Assembly: GCF_030463565.1 (NCBI RefSeq)
Contig: NC_134643.1
Span: 119,887,809 to 119,951,808 of the forward strand
Direction: 5' to 3'
Origin: Pelecanus crispus
Taxonomy: Eukaryota > Chordata > Aves > Pelecaniformes > Pelecanidae
DNA length: 64,000 nucleotides
The notes under the pieces are model-generated. The model made no database searches. It was not told the origin of the DNA and saw only the letters and a list, made by a program, of their open reading frames with translations. The position numbers and the translations under genes were made by a program. Every line of letters starts with the position of its first letter. Position 1 is the first letter of the stretch. Of the stretch, positions 48,775 to 62,888 are shown in pieces.

Positions 48775-51700
48775 GCGGAATGCCATCCTGCAATGGCAAT
48801 TTCAACAATTCGTCACTGCAGGCTGCCTCTTAAAGGGAGAGCTTCAAAACCACCACTCCCACACTTCCTTCTCATTTAATCAGACAGAGGGAGAAACTTG
48901 AGGGGAGGGGGAGAGGGACGGGGGGGCCGCGGGGGGAGGAGAAAAGGAGGGAGAGGGAGCGGGAGAGAGGGAGGCAGGAGCGGGGAGGAGAGGGAGGAAG
49001 CCGGGGAGGGGAGAGAGACCGGCAGGAGGAATGTTTGTGTGTGAAGGACGCGAGGTTTCCCTCGAGTCGCTTAAAGCCGCAAGAGCCCCCCGGGGCTTGC
49101 GATGTCACCGCCGGCCGGGGGCGGTGGGGCTGCGCTTACCTCCCGTCCTGCCCGCTTCCCCCTCTCCCCTGCCCGGCGCTGCCGCTCATTTTGCAGGGCT
49201 CAGCGGAGGAGGCAGGTTTACGCCTGGCCGCCGGAGGGGAGGGAAGCGGCCGGGGCTTTGCCGAGAGCGCCGGTGATGCGGAGAGCGCCGGCGGGGCGGC
49301 CGGGGGGCGCGGAGCGGCTGCGGCGGGCAGGGGGTCGCGCCCCCGCCGCGTCCCGGCTCGTCCCCTGCCCCTGCACCTTTCTGGGGTCGGCGGCGGCACC
49401 GAATTTCCTCCCTTTGTCTGGGCGGCCGCGGCTCGCCTGCTCCCAGCCTGTCATTAAGTGCCGGCAAAGCTGTCATCCAGCTTGGGCGGACTGTGCTTTC
49501 CCCCGAGGAGGAGGGAGGGCGGGGAGGAGTGCACGCTCGCTTTGACCTTTTGAATGGCTTCAGATACTTGGATCATCCCCGCCGCTGGCTGACACACGCA
49601 GCCACTCACCCTGTCCCCTCGTCTGCCTTCCCCCGCTTCGGGCTCCGGCGGGGACGCCGCGAAGGGCGGGCGGCTGCGCCCGGTGCTGCCCCCGCCGCCT
49701 TCCCGCTGCCCGCGGCGCGGGCCGGGACTGGCACAGCGCTCGCCCTCCGCCGGGATGCAAGGCTGGGAGGCAGCCGGGGCCGGGGGCAGGCGAGAGGAGC
49801 GGGGGCCCCCCTCCCGCGGGGGCCGGCCACCGCCGCCAGCACCGTGCCCGCTCCCGCACCGAGGCAAGCGCGGACGCGTGGGAGGCGAGAGCGCCTGGCG
49901 CGCCCTCCCCACGTCCCAGGACGGGTGGCGGGAACAGGTGCGCTCTGGCTGCAGGGCTCCGAAAGGGATGCGGCTCTCCCGCCTCCTCCCGGCCTGCGGA
50001 CAAGCGCCGCAGCCCGGCCGCGCTGTCTTGCGGGGGGACGGTGCGGGCGCCCCGGTCGCTTGGCGGTGGCAGGCCGCGCCGAGGGGCAGCGCCTGCCCCG
50101 GGGGCTGCCGAGGCTGCTTCCAGAGGCCGACGCTTCTGTAAAGAAGGGGTTAACTAGCGCTGCGAACGTTTCAAAACTTAATATTCCCATGCAAATGATT
50201 ACATTAACATAACCCTGAGGTTACGCTTACGAAATATTTAACGCGCCAAAGTTTCGCAGGTGTTCTTTTTTCTTTGGCCATTTTTCCGGAAATGGTGATA
50301 CCTGCGAATGGAAGTTCATTTCTCAACCTCCTGGTATTTTTTTTTCTTTTTTTTTTTTCTTTCTCCATTTCAGTATTTCTTCATCACCAGAAATTCTTGA
50401 CTGGAATCAGTAAGTTCCAAAATTAAGAGTTATACATCAGGAGGGTCACATGACATTTTGGGGGCATTGGTCCAGGACTATGCAACATTTTAAAATTCAA
50501 ACATTTTCTCAGTTACTTTAGTTATAAAGTTAAGACAGCAGGAAAAAAATATTAAAGGGAGGGAGAGAGAAGGCAGTGGCGTATTTTGATTTAAAAAAGA
50601 ACCTGTTGTTTGTCTCCCACTTTTTCTTGGATGGCTTTTACTTTTCATTTGAGCCTAGTGTATATGTGTTCCGCACCAACAATATTTTTAGTGACTTCAC
50701 TGGGACCTGATCGAGCCCTGAATTTGCATATATGTCTGGGTCCAAACTCCCAGATACCTTGGGGAGAGGTGCTATAGATGAGATCTGGGATAAGGAATGT
50801 AGTTTGGATAACAACCTCAGAAACTCTCATTAAAAAAGTGTTAGTTTGTCAGTGAAAAAGCATATAGTACACAAGAGGCCGGTGTAATGTTCTCTAATGC
50901 TACAGCATAATTCCAGCCGTCCAGCCATATAGCCTGGGAAAAAGAGGAATGCTTAGAAGGGTTAGCGGTAATTAAATGGTGCGTCTCACTGCTTGTCTCT
51001 TGTGTTGTCCTTCATTTCCCAAATGACAGGAAAAGTTGTCTAAGCTTCCACAATGCCCTGTTTCACCAAGCAAGGATCTAGGCTTTCCAGGAAGGTACAA
51101 ATTAGCCCATGCAGATTACTGCACAGATTGTGAAGTCTTTCCTATTTACATATCAAAACTGTAATAACTCAGCAGTGCAAGAATGGAAAGATAGGTCAGT
51201 CATGCCTCATACAACAAGAGCAACCCTCTTCTAGTCTGAGAGTCTTGAAGTGTAAGGATAAATCACTTAAATCATCTTCTTTTTCCTCCCAGTTTTGCCC
51301 TCTTAGCCTCTTTTTACGGTTACAGCATCGCCTTTAAACAAGAAAGCCTGTTAGCATGTCCCGAGTTGTGGATGACACTAAATCCTTGTCAAACAGTTCT
51401 GACCTGGAAATCTCAAAGCTGACCTTTCCCAACTGAGAGACAGAGAGCCACAAATCCTCAATTAGCTTTAAGGCACAACGCAAGTTTTGTACACTTTGGA
51501 CCCAATTCAGTCTTGATGTAAAAAGATGCAGACCTCTTGAGTCTTTGGGAGATGCAAGCTGCTTTCGTTAAGGTTGTATTCCACACCCTGGGTTTGACCA
51601 CGAAACCCTTTAGGATCCTTCAAGTAACAGCCTCGGTAGCTGGGGATTCATGATTATATAGTGTTTCAGCCACATAAGAAATACTGCTCTAAGCATTATG

Positions 51701-54700
51701 AACACTCATGTGAAGGAATAACTTGAGAGACATGGAGAATCCGACAAAGTTGCTAATCATTTTATCCACATGTCCTTCGAACTGTCTTATAGAAGGGTCC
51801 CGTTTTACATGTCGTCTTTGTTCAATTCTCAGTCACATTACTAGGAGTAGAAAACCATGAATCCAAGGTGTCAACAAGTTAGTCCTGTATCTGCCTACAG
51901 CCCCCTAATAGTAATCAAGGTCTAGCTGAGATTGGGAGTTAAAAAAAATTCTGTTTAGCTTTTACTGTTCTGGTGCTAAGAGTGTCTGACATTTCTATGT
52001 AATTGCACAGGGGAGATAGGAATTACTATGGGAGATATTATTTTTCTCTGTAAAATTATAGGAAGATCCAATCAAACCCAAGGAAATTGCCTGCTCAGCA
52101 TGTTCTAAAGTAATATCAACCACACGACATTTAATAAGCTTGTGATCAACACAGGCATATGGCTGGGAGCTGGACCCAGTTTTGGGTAAGTTCCTATCCA
52201 AGAAGCTACCTGTAGCAGCACACTTCTTAACACGGGACAGCTTTGTCTCTCTTGAGAATCGAAAGCCTCTGTTAACTTTATGAGACATTTTCAATATGCA
52301 TGTCAGCAAGATCAAGCTTGCCTGGAACAGGAGGCTGTTCAGATCTTTATCCCCCAGAAATCTATCAGTGATACTTTGCTGCCTTTCAAATCCACCATGG
52401 TTTATTGGTCTTGTCAGCAGTTTTAACAATCCAAACATTATGATTATAATGTTCAAGTCTATTCGTTTTAAAGCTTTCCTATGGTGATGCATTAAAACCA
52501 CTGAAGACATTTATTTCTAAAGTGCTCATTATTAAATAAAATACTCATTATAAGTAATTTTGCAAAGAGCTCTTAAAGATGAATATTTTTGGTTAGCATT
52601 CTGGAAAGGACTAGATATAGTGGCATTTAGAATAAGTTATACAGCCTTTGACCCCCACCCTAGGACAGCAGCATAGTCAACATTGTTCCTTATTTGGACT
52701 ATGTGTCTTTATGTGGCTTGAACGCTATGAAAACCCATTCAGACGGAGACGTTCTGGCTGTCATTTTGACTGACTCTAACTTGCCTGTTGATATTGAAAT
52801 AGGTTTGTGGTTGATCAATAAGCCAACATCACCATTATTGGTGTATCCTTCCTGCCAGTCTTACCAGATGCATTGGGAACTGAGTGCTTCTGGAGACTGA
52901 GCTAACTTCTTCATCCTTCTCATATTGCATGCAGCAAAGGCAGTAGCAGGAAGCTTGCTGTGGGCTGCATGTTCTCTCATTTCCATGGCTGGCATTTCCT
53001 CCACACACGGCTGGCATTTCTAAGGAGTCCAGTCCAAAGATTTTGTAGGCCCTAAATTATTTATTTAAAGGTCAAGTAACATCTACCTCAGAAAAACCGA
53101 ACAATTAAAAAGTGTTTTCACAATGAAAGCACAGGCTGGTGTTCCTCGGTGTGTGAGTTCCTGGTTGGCATTAGTCAGGTTGTACCTTTGTATCCCTCAC
53201 AAGCCACCACTGCATGTGCCCACCACCCGTAGTTGCTGTAATTGGCCAGTTTTAGAATAAAAATGTCTTCAGTTATTATAAAATCATGAACTTAAAGCAG
53301 TCATATTTGGTAAGAAATGTAAGTCTTTTTGGTGTGAAGCACCATAGCTTTAAGGCAAAATGTTTTACTTGCTTCTTTATGGTCAATGACATCTTCTTCA
53401 ACTACAGCCATATGGGAGCAAAGGAGATGCCTTTGGCTTGGGGCTTATGTTTTTGTAAGTGGCAACTGTAAGTAATGTCTCAAGCATGTAACAGTTCCAG
53501 CAGGCTGAAAATTTTACATTTGACATCAGCTTCTTTTTTCTATAGCAGCTAAGGAGGCGGCCATAAAGGGGTATAGTGTTAAAGCTGGGCTGGGCACCGT
53601 TTAAATAGCTGTATTGTTTTAGTGTAACAACACAAGAATATTGTGAATTTGTGGGTACTGTATCAAATTAAAATAGGAAACTCTCTGAGGCCTGGCTAGA
53701 TGTCAAATTGTTAGGGTATCCACTTATGGAGGAGGAAAAGAGATTTCTGCAAGATTAATCACGTATAAAAATATATCGCATAATAAAAGTATACCTCTTG
53801 CCTGCATAGCAGGATCCAGAGGAGGGGTGAGTTTACTGATCAAAAGAAGCTATGACATTGTCCAGTCAGGAGGAAAAGGAGGCGCAAATGAGAAATTATA
53901 TTTCCTAGGTATTGACCTAGAGAGTAGACCGGAATTGGGTCCTCACCTTCCTACAACTGTTGCAAGAAATGAACTCACATAAACCTTAACATAAGTGAAT
54001 AATTGTGACCATTGAACCTACTATGAATTTTGTTTAAAAACACATGTTGGGTGGAGGCAGTGCTCCACAGGAAGTATCAGATGTTAGTATAGTCAGTATC
54101 AGACCCTTATCCTTTTTTTTCTGAACAGCAGCAAGATAATCAGAGGAAGGGTAAGATGTTTAACTTTCCTTATAAAAAAAAAGTACACTTGTTATAAAAA
54201 TACATTTTAAGAGTGCAAGATATGCACATGATGTATTCTACAGCTGCTCTTTCAGAAGACTTAGAAGGCCTGAAAAACTCTGGAGTCTAGTTTGTATGAG
54301 GAGCAGCAGACATTTAATTAATCTCAGTCCTAGAATTTTACAGCCAATATGTGGTCTCTGAACATCTCTGCTCTAGTTAGCAGAACATCTGTAGTAGAAA
54401 AACAGAACTTGAATAAATCCAAGTATTCTCGTACCCCTCCAAACCTCACTGCTTTTTATCATTTTTTTTAAAATATTTTTCCAAAGATTTGAATGTTCAA
54501 CTTCTCCCTGTCCTCCCAACTCCATTTGTGAATCTACCCTTTCAGCCAGCTATGTGCCCTAAAATTTTTAATGAGCCACAACTAATTCAATACTGATTTA
54601 GCAGGCAAATAGCCTCTCCTCACTTCTACCCAAATCTTGTTTGTTCTTTTTTTGCACACAGGCTGGATATATGTTCTTGCATATATTCTGAAATAGCTGG

Positions 54701-57700
54701 ATCTGAAATACTGGGGCAATTATAGTAAAAGAAACGCCTCAAATGTTCTTCTTTTTTCTTTTCAGTCAAGTTCTCTGTTGATGCAAATTGGGACAGTTCC
54801 ATGTGGGCAAACTGTTAGAGGCATAGCTTTATGAATTTACACATCTATAAATGATATTCCAGTACTGTAGGTGGAATATCTTTTTCCATGTCATCTGAGG
54901 CATAAACCAGAAAATGTACTTCCCTAGACTTCAAAGTTAAAACTGTAAGAGTGATTAAAGAGAAATTTAAAACAAACATTCACTTGCCAGATCTCACCTG
55001 GCATTAATACACACACTGCACCACTTAAGATATCAAGTTCTGGTTGCCGTGTGCACGGATTTTTCCATTTGAATCCTGGTTGCCCTGAAACTTGGGGAGA
55101 GAGAACTTTGCAGGTCCTCTGAGGCAGGAGCCGGGGGGAGTGCTGTCAGGTGGCACCACTGCCTGGCACAAAGCTTCATCTGGCTCGTCCTCACTCAAAA
55201 TAGAAATCTTTGCCATGAAAGTGAAACGTGGAGACCCTGCAACTTGCTCTCCCCACAGATACTTCTGTAACATTAATACACAAGTAGAAGCATTTTGTGA
55301 GCACTTCTTTGTCTTGTATGTTGTCTAAGGCGGCATGTAGGCAGCATCTGGGGTAGGATCGTGACTGTGCTTTTGGAGTGACTCTCCCTACCATCTCCAC
55401 TTACTCTGCTTTGATTTGCACTAGGTAGGGTCATGGAGCACACAAACAGGATTCCTTTGGGATGAAACTCAACCAGAAGATATCCCATGGGCATACAAGG
55501 CACAGGACTAGAGTAGAGCTAGACCACATAAATCCACCTAAAGGCATACTGAATGGATGTCACGGCCTTAGCACCAACTATTCTGCTGTCCAGATCTCCT
55601 CCAATCCAGCTGCACTATTTCCTAGAGCGGATAGTCCTGCTACTACTGTTGAGGAACATCAGAAGGACACAAACAGGCTGCAGTGTCATATGAAGGCTAC
55701 ACAATATTCCTTTTCAGATGCAAATGTTTTAGACACTTTTGCAGGCTAGGATGCTGTATGAAGAAATGATACGAGAACGCAGATGTGAGACAGGGAGGTA
55801 GTTTTCTGAATGTATTTTACTGTCTGTAACAGAGGAAAGCATACATTTTAATGATTAGCACATATCTTGTAATGTATGCCATTCCATCAAAAGGGCCAGG
55901 AGGTCCATGTAACATTTAAATGCTGTGTTAGTCTTATTTTAAGGGCTTAAATGGGTCTCAAATGGTGCATAAGGCTTGTGCTGGCCTTGGGCATAGGGGC
56001 ACAATTCACCCTGAAAGAAGAGACCAAACATAAGTCTCATCACAGCTGCAATATTCATTTCTGGAATGCACCCAGCAGGTCTTATCCAAGCCACTACAGA
56101 CAGGCAGTTTGAGTTTTTCCAGTTCCTAATGATTACACAGTATCCTGGAGTCAGTTGGACAATTTCCACTGAGAGTGAAACTCTTTGTATTTAATATCCC
56201 CCTAAAATAAAAGCGGTATAAGAGAAGGGCCTCAGTCTTTTTCTTCTTTTATTGCTGTTGCTGAAAAGGTTTAGCCCACAGGGATTGGAGCACTGGGCAG
56301 AACTACAAAATATGCAGTACATCCTGTTACACCAAAGTAGGCAGATCCTCTCCCGTAACAACCAGAGTGGTACAATGGAAGACTTTGTCTAGTTTTCCTG
56401 ACTATACAGTGCTATAGCGTGCATGGTATTTCATTATGGTTTCCATTTCAGGAAGTTAAATGGTGGAAATTGCTAAGTACCATGACTCCATTTTCACCAT
56501 TGTTCTAGGAGGGGGTGTGTTTAAAAGGAATGGGTAAATCTCCCTGGAGCTCTATTACATGATACTGCAATGTACCACAGGAAATTATTTCCCTCTTTAC
56601 TGGACACCCAGAATATCATCAAATATGAGTCTTGAAAATCTTCATCAGCCATGTTGCAAAGAAATTTGGAAAGAAATAAACAAATGAAATACCTAGCAGA
56701 TGTAACATATGGATGGAGCAGAGAACAGCTTGGTCTTAAGTTGATCTGAACAACTGGTACTTTCAAAATCCATCTATCATGATCTTCAGCAGGAGAAAAA
56801 CCAGAGCAGGTCCACTAGACAACAACCCTACCTCCACTCTACATCGTGCTACCAAATGTCATTCCTATCTCATGTGACCCAGAATAGATTTACAAAGCAG
56901 CGTACAAAACACACGCACCCATAGAGGCAGCCTACATTTCAAGGTGTTAGGAAAACAGGGCAAGAAACCTCTAAACAAACCCAAACTTTTGCTCTCCTGT
57001 GTAGTCTGAGTTACAGAGATTTCATCATAGCCTTAAGGCTGTTTCCCAAATTACCTACCCTCTTTCAGAGCCCTTCTGCTTCTCTGCTCCCTTGTCTGTA
57101 ATATTTTCAGATTTTTTTTCTCCCAAGAGGACATTTGGAAACCTGCATGTCATGGTCCAGATCATAACCACACCAGGCAACCTTCTTTCCTCCCTGATGT
57201 TTACTTGGGTTGTATATTCTCCAATATGAACTGAAAAATGTGTGTACTCAAGCCCTTGCCAACGAACAGCATGACGTTCCATGGTTCATAAAAACTCACC
57301 CATCCTCTGTGTAGGAAAACCATTCTCCTTTGCACAGAGCAGGAGTTCACTATTTCAAAACACGGAAACCATATGGTGACATGTTTTAAAAGAAAACATA
57401 ACAGAACAATGTCCCCCTCCGACCCTTCCCAACAAAACCCCACCCTGTTCATCCTGGAAAACTGACCAGTGCAATCACCTGGTCTACCACAAGGTTCCAG
57501 CTGCCGTTGCATGAGGAAGGATGAGTGTTAGCACCATGTTTATGTTTGGCAGCTGTAGGTCAGCCTGTTGTCAGCATTGCTGCCTTCTTCTTTGGTCACT
57601 GACTTATGCCCAAGGCAGGGGAAAGGCAGAAGGACTTTAAGGGGTAGTTTGTGCTTGAGCCTTTTCCCCTGCTGCAGCTGGGAAGCTCTCAAACCTGAGC

Positions 57701-59288
57701 AGCCAGGTGTATGTGCAGGAGCGTGCACATCAAGTTTGGAGTCAGTGTATGTGTGGGCTCGAGAAGGGCCATCTGTTCACACCAAAATACTCAGCTTGAC
57801 CCACCTGACTCATTAAAACCAAGATTTTGATATTTCCAGGGAAGAAATGACAGCCTTTGGTAAGGTGTTCAATGCTTATTAACCTTAACTGTTAAAATCT
57901 GACTTCTAATCTGAATTAACTTAGCCACAGTGCCCAGCCATCACACCTTGTTAAACTTTTGCCTGCTAGTCTGAAGAATCCGCAACTTCTTTTTCCTAGT
58001 TAGTAAAATTACAGATAATAGCCATGTCACTCTAACATTTTCTTTGGGAGGTTAAAACACAATAAGGACCTTGTGCCTATGCAAAGATCTATTTTTCAGT
58101 ATTTCAGTCATTCTCGGGGTCCTTGTCTTAGCCTCCTTCAGTTTATCAAAATTCTCTCTAAGCTGGGGATATTGCAGCTGGACAAAGCAATGCTGCTCAT
58201 GCCAGTGTAAAGTACACACACAACTTGACTTGCCAGAACTCTGTTGGGCAGAGCACTACACCAGGAACTCACGTTAACTGATTAACAGCAGCAGCTTCTC
58301 CCTTTGCTTTTGGGGAGTCCTGCTTCTCTGGAGAAAATGTTCCTCTTCTAAGGTCATGGCTTACAGTCTTTTTTTCCAGATGTACTGCTCTGCTCAATAC
58401 TTATTCTTCAGGATCCTAAATTCTTCATGTCAGTGTCCAGCCCATTTTAAAGCTTAGACTACCTCCCAAACTTATTTTATGATTTTATGTCTATTTCCAG
58501 GTCACAGATAAAAATAATAAATTGTGTTGTGCCAAGAATCGTGTTCTTTGTTATGGAGCAGAAAAGTCTTGCTTGATAATGAGCGCTCCTTTACAATCAC
58601 ATGTTGAGGTCTATCAGTTTCCAATACAGTCAACATTTGCTGCATATTTTCTATGCTGAGGCAAATCCACTTGAACCACACTGAGCAACTACACTGTAAT
58701 AAGGGTGAATAATAGTTCTCAGTCGTATAGTCACGTCCTTCCTCTTATCCTCTGTCTGCCGGAGCGTTTGTCATTCAGGCGCAGGGCTGCGGTCTAGAAC
58801 ATCGCTGCTGGGGTCCCACAGACTGAAGTCAGCCTTCCTGAGTGGCACTGACAAAGACGTGACCTCACTCCAGCTCTGTTTTGTCTGCTCAAACGCATTT
58901 CTACTTACAGGGCTCAGATAGCGCCTCCGTCCTGTACTTCACAGAGACACAGAAACCCCTGTCTTTTCCTGTTTGCATCTTCTGAAGAACTCTTCTTGGT
59001 AAGTTCTCATTGCAGTTTTTTTTTTTTTCCTCTTACTCAGAACATCTGTCTACACTTTTGTGTGATCTTTAATTCATCACTCCACTCGTTAGTCCAGTTC
59101 AGACCACCTTCTAGTGAAAAGCAATAGACCAGTCTCACTTACTGTTGGGTTTTAAGTATTAAGGAGAAAACATTTCGTGGGTGAGGAAAATCTGCATATC
59201 CTTGACAAAAAGCCTTAATGCATATCATTGTGAATAAGCTGTACATTTCCTTGAGAAGTAAAGGCTGAGTGAAGCCCTATATTCTGGG

Positions 59289-59313
59289 TTTTGTTTTGTT
59301 TTGTTTTTTTTTA
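59289..59313 (+). repeat. (TTTTG)n microsatellite
   Basis: Three TTTTG units leading into a run of T in upstream intergenic DNA. Confidence 0.8.
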
Positions 59314-59849
59314 AACCTGTATCTTCATTTACAGTGCTATGGAGTAGTCCCCATTATAACTAGCCAAAGAATTGTGATGCAGCAGAGACTTGCTCCCAGT
59401 TTGCACATGAGGAAATTAATGACTGCATGAAACGCAAGGCAGTGGCATATCAGACTGTCTGTTCTCAGCAGTATAACCCTCGTGGACCTTTCTCCTCTCT
59501 CATTTGGCTAAACCTGTTTTAACAAGCACCTGGAACGGTTCAGCTCAGATGTTCCTGCTGTTCCTGCTCTGTAAACCCAGAGTGACTCCTTTACATATTT
59601 CTCTCGAAGCAGTGACTTGCATGGGGCAGAGGCAAAATTCCAAAACAAAGCAAGCAGATGCTGTGGGTCCGTGAAAGCCACATGAAGTTGGAGCTCTGAT
59701 GGCTTTCATTATGTTGTGGTGTGAGTACCCTCTGTTCATATGGCCTGATGAATTTTAGTAAGCTCTGCCATTATTTTGAATTTTAGACTCTCTCTGCAGA
59801 TTTGAAGGCGCTGTGTGTGTGCATGTATATTTGCCTGCACATGGTGGGG

Positions 59850-59871
59850 ATTTTATTTTATTTTATTTTTT
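59850..59871 (+). repeat. (TTTTA)n microsatellite
   Basis: About four TTTTA units followed by a T-run in upstream intergenic DNA. Confidence 0.8.
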
Positions 59872-62840
59872 AATGTCAGAAAGCAAAACACTTTCATCCT
59901 CTAGCCTCTTTACTTACACTTTGCTGGGCTACTAGGGAAACAGTAGGAGAGTTATTGGTCAATAGCTCTTATAGTAAAAGTTACTAATGTTTCCCAGTAG
60001 TAAATGTTGTGGGAAAGACATGAATTCCTTTCAAGTTCTGAATCAGATTCTTTTTTTCCTTCAACCCATTCCTCAGATCTGGGGAATTCCAAAAAGAAGG
60101 GTTTTCATACTGAAACCAAACCCATCTATATTGTTAATGGAACTGTCAAACTGCTGTTTTTACAATGTGTGATTCAGAGAACTCAGCCACCCACACGCTA
60201 ACTGTAACCACAAGAGGCAACACTTCAGAGCATCCTATCTGAGAATCCATCTATATGGACATTTCAGACAGACCTGAGGCTCCTTTGCTTATGCTTCGAA
60301 CTGCCTGGACGTGAGCCAGCTCTAATTTAGAAGTCCTGCAGACATGTTAGCTCAGTTCTGTGTTTGAGCTAATATCAAAGCCCTTGCAATCATCTGGATG
60401 GAGATGATGCCTTGTAGGTAAACCTCAGTCCTCAGGTGATTCAGAGTTGTGTTGCCTCCGTGGATGTCAGAGGAATTTTGCCTCAGAAGAAAAACATGTA
60501 AGGGGGTACGTGTTTTTCTGCTTTCTGTTATGCATGTGGCATAACCATTGCTCTTGCCCAACAGATTTTTCTGCAGAACCAATGCTTAATCTACAGCCAG
60601 TTTCAGGGAGCCTCCTTGCACCCTGCAGCCTCCTTGTTGGACATGAAGCAGCTCACTAACAACCCCCACCCCTGGACCGTCTTTCTCTCCCTTCCTTTGT
60701 ACCCACTCAGGCCTGGCCAAAATCCAGTCCTCAGCTGAAGCCTGTAGGACTCCTTTCCTACTGCACATACTTTACAGATAAAAAAAGTAAGACTTCCATC
60801 AGAAGAAAAACAACCAGAAAGCCCCCTGCCTGCAGTCACGTGTCACACCCAGAAGCAATATCAAGGGCTCTTGGCTCACAGTCTCGGCAGACAAGTTTGC
60901 ACCTGAATCATTGGGAAGCAAAATCTTTTCAGGAAAAAGGCATCGGGTCCGAAACATAGTATCAATTCCTTTGTTTGGTTTAGCTGAATCCCATGGTTTT
61001 GCATTTTCATCCCTCAATCCTCCCTACCAGAGAAACAAATCTCCGGTAATGAGAACACATGTATGCTCTTCACTAACTCCCAACACTGGTAACTTGTTCC
61101 ATATTCTCAGTACCATTTGCATTAAATAGTTCTGCCACGTTTCCTCCTTGCTCCAAATGCAGAGAAACAGATGGGTAAACAAAGCAAAGAATGGCTATGC
61201 ACTTGATTTTTTGTTTGAAATCTATGCAAACTTTGGGACTAATTAGGTCTTTTTAAAATAAGGGAAATTCCTGTAAAGCCTTTTTTTTTACTTCTTCAAA
61301 CAGAACGAAATATGGAAGCATTCTGGATTACAGCATGTAAACTGATGTGGGGATAAGATAGCCTTTGTTTTGTTTGAGGCTCAGAAAGATACTTTAGGTA
61401 AAGTTTCTTCTTGTTGGGAGCCTACTTACCTTACTGAAATGCAATTTAAAGTTATCATTCACCAGCTTTTTTCACAATACTTTTGCAGAAGTAGGAAGAA
61501 AGTGGTAGTGCGAAGTCTTTCAATGGGAGGCTTGCTGAATGATTATGAAAATTTTGTTACACTTAAAAACCAGTGCAGAATAACCATTCTGCTGTTGTTT
61601 TCAGAAAAGTCAGACCCATGGATGACTATGTCTTTCACATTATATTGATACTGTCTGTACCTTTGAAAAACACACCCAAAAATGAAAACAGAAATAATGA
61701 AACCTCTCTTCTGTAAAAGGTTGTACTCCGAAAGGTTGTTAGACGGTGTTTTAATCTAGGGCTGAGACAACTGGTATTTTGCTGACTCAGGCAACAGTGC
61801 TTAATGATTGTTAACAGTATCTAGTGACTGTGAATGTTCAACCTGTATTTGCTTTGCTCTCTGTTTTGCCTCTGACTGCCTCCACTAAAGAAGGCAAGAA
61901 AACCCTTCCGAAAGGCTGGGAGATCTTTTTGCAAAACCTTTGCAAAAAGGCTGGGAGATCTTTGTGACCTTTCAGGGCGTTCGTTACACCCTGCCCTTTC
62001 CCGCTGTCCTACCTCCAGCTGGCAGCTGTTTTCTTAAAATGTCACCAACTGGTGCTGCCTCTGGATTCCCGTTTCTCTCCATTGCAGGCATATAGTGTCC
62101 TCTGCTTGGGCAGCACAGGTTGCATGGCCTCCTGCTGCCCTGGCTGTTTGGGTCGGCTGGTTCTTTCCGCCTCTTTCCAATGCCCAAGAAGCTGTTTGCC
62201 TCCGGCAGCATCGCTCAGGGAAGGATGTGTTTGACTTGCTGTTCTGCCTGGAAGTCCTTCACTGCCACAGAGCTGTGGAGGGAGCAGGGATGAGATGGGA
62301 CCTACTTGTTATTGGAAAGCAGGAGACCAACTGCTGAAAAATAACTTCACAAAATAAAGAAGTTGCCTTCAGCTTAATGGCTATAGGTTATTAATTTTTT
62401 TTGAAGGGCTGGGACCTTTTTTGTTGTTTAGCATGACAACAGTAAAAGTTCCTCAGTTAAAAGTAAATACCGATTTGGCACCTGGAAAGGCTAATGTCTG
62501 CTTTCACAGATCTAAGAGACCGCAACTCTTGATCAGATGTTTTCTGGAAAGCAAACTCTCCAAGCTGAAGGCCCACAGCAAAGTGGTCTTGAAATATCCA
62601 GTGCCTCTTGTATATACATGAAAATCTGTAGACATTCTGTTTTTAGCACTGTGCTTGGTAAATAAGCATTTTCCAAAGCTAGTTTTTTGTACTCTGCCAC
62701 TGCTATGCTTTTTTATTGCAAATTTCTCTACTCTTTCTCTGGCCACCAAGTAGTCACAGCAGGAAGCTATGCAGATTCAGTAGATAAACATGAAGTCAGG
62801 CTAATAACAGATGAAATGCTTCATAAAGAGACTTACACCA

Positions 62841-62888
62841 GCCAAGGAAAGGTCTTTTCCAGCCTCAATGATTCTATGATTCTATGAC
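62841..62888 (+). mobile_element. CR1 LINE 3' tail fragment (short)
   Basis: CCAAGGAAAGGTCTTTTCCA followed by GCCTCAATGATTCTATGATT and CTATGA is the last ~45 bp of a CR1 3' end with its tail. The body is absent. Confidence 0.8.

Larger units (their letters stand above)
46600..50150. promoter_or_regulatory. CpG island over ADAMTS5 exon 1 and promoter
   Basis: By eye, GC content and CpG density rise sharply near 46.6 kb and drop again just after 50.15 kb, with an A/G-rich, CpG-poor dip at about 48.1-48.8 kb. The flanks are ordinary AT-rich DNA. The island covers exon 1, the inferred leader and about 1.4 kb of upstream DNA. Its long open frames on both strands (for example around 49.5-50.2 kb) have repetitive Arg/Pro/Ala/Gly composition with no domain and are read as GC-driven shadows. 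Confidence 0.75.

Noticed and set aside
49493-50212. 239-codon plus-strand ORF and a 194-codon minus ORF in the CpG island
   Set aside because: Overlapping long frames on both strands with Arg/Ala/Pro/Gly bias are expected where stop codons are rare. No recognisable domain or splice context.
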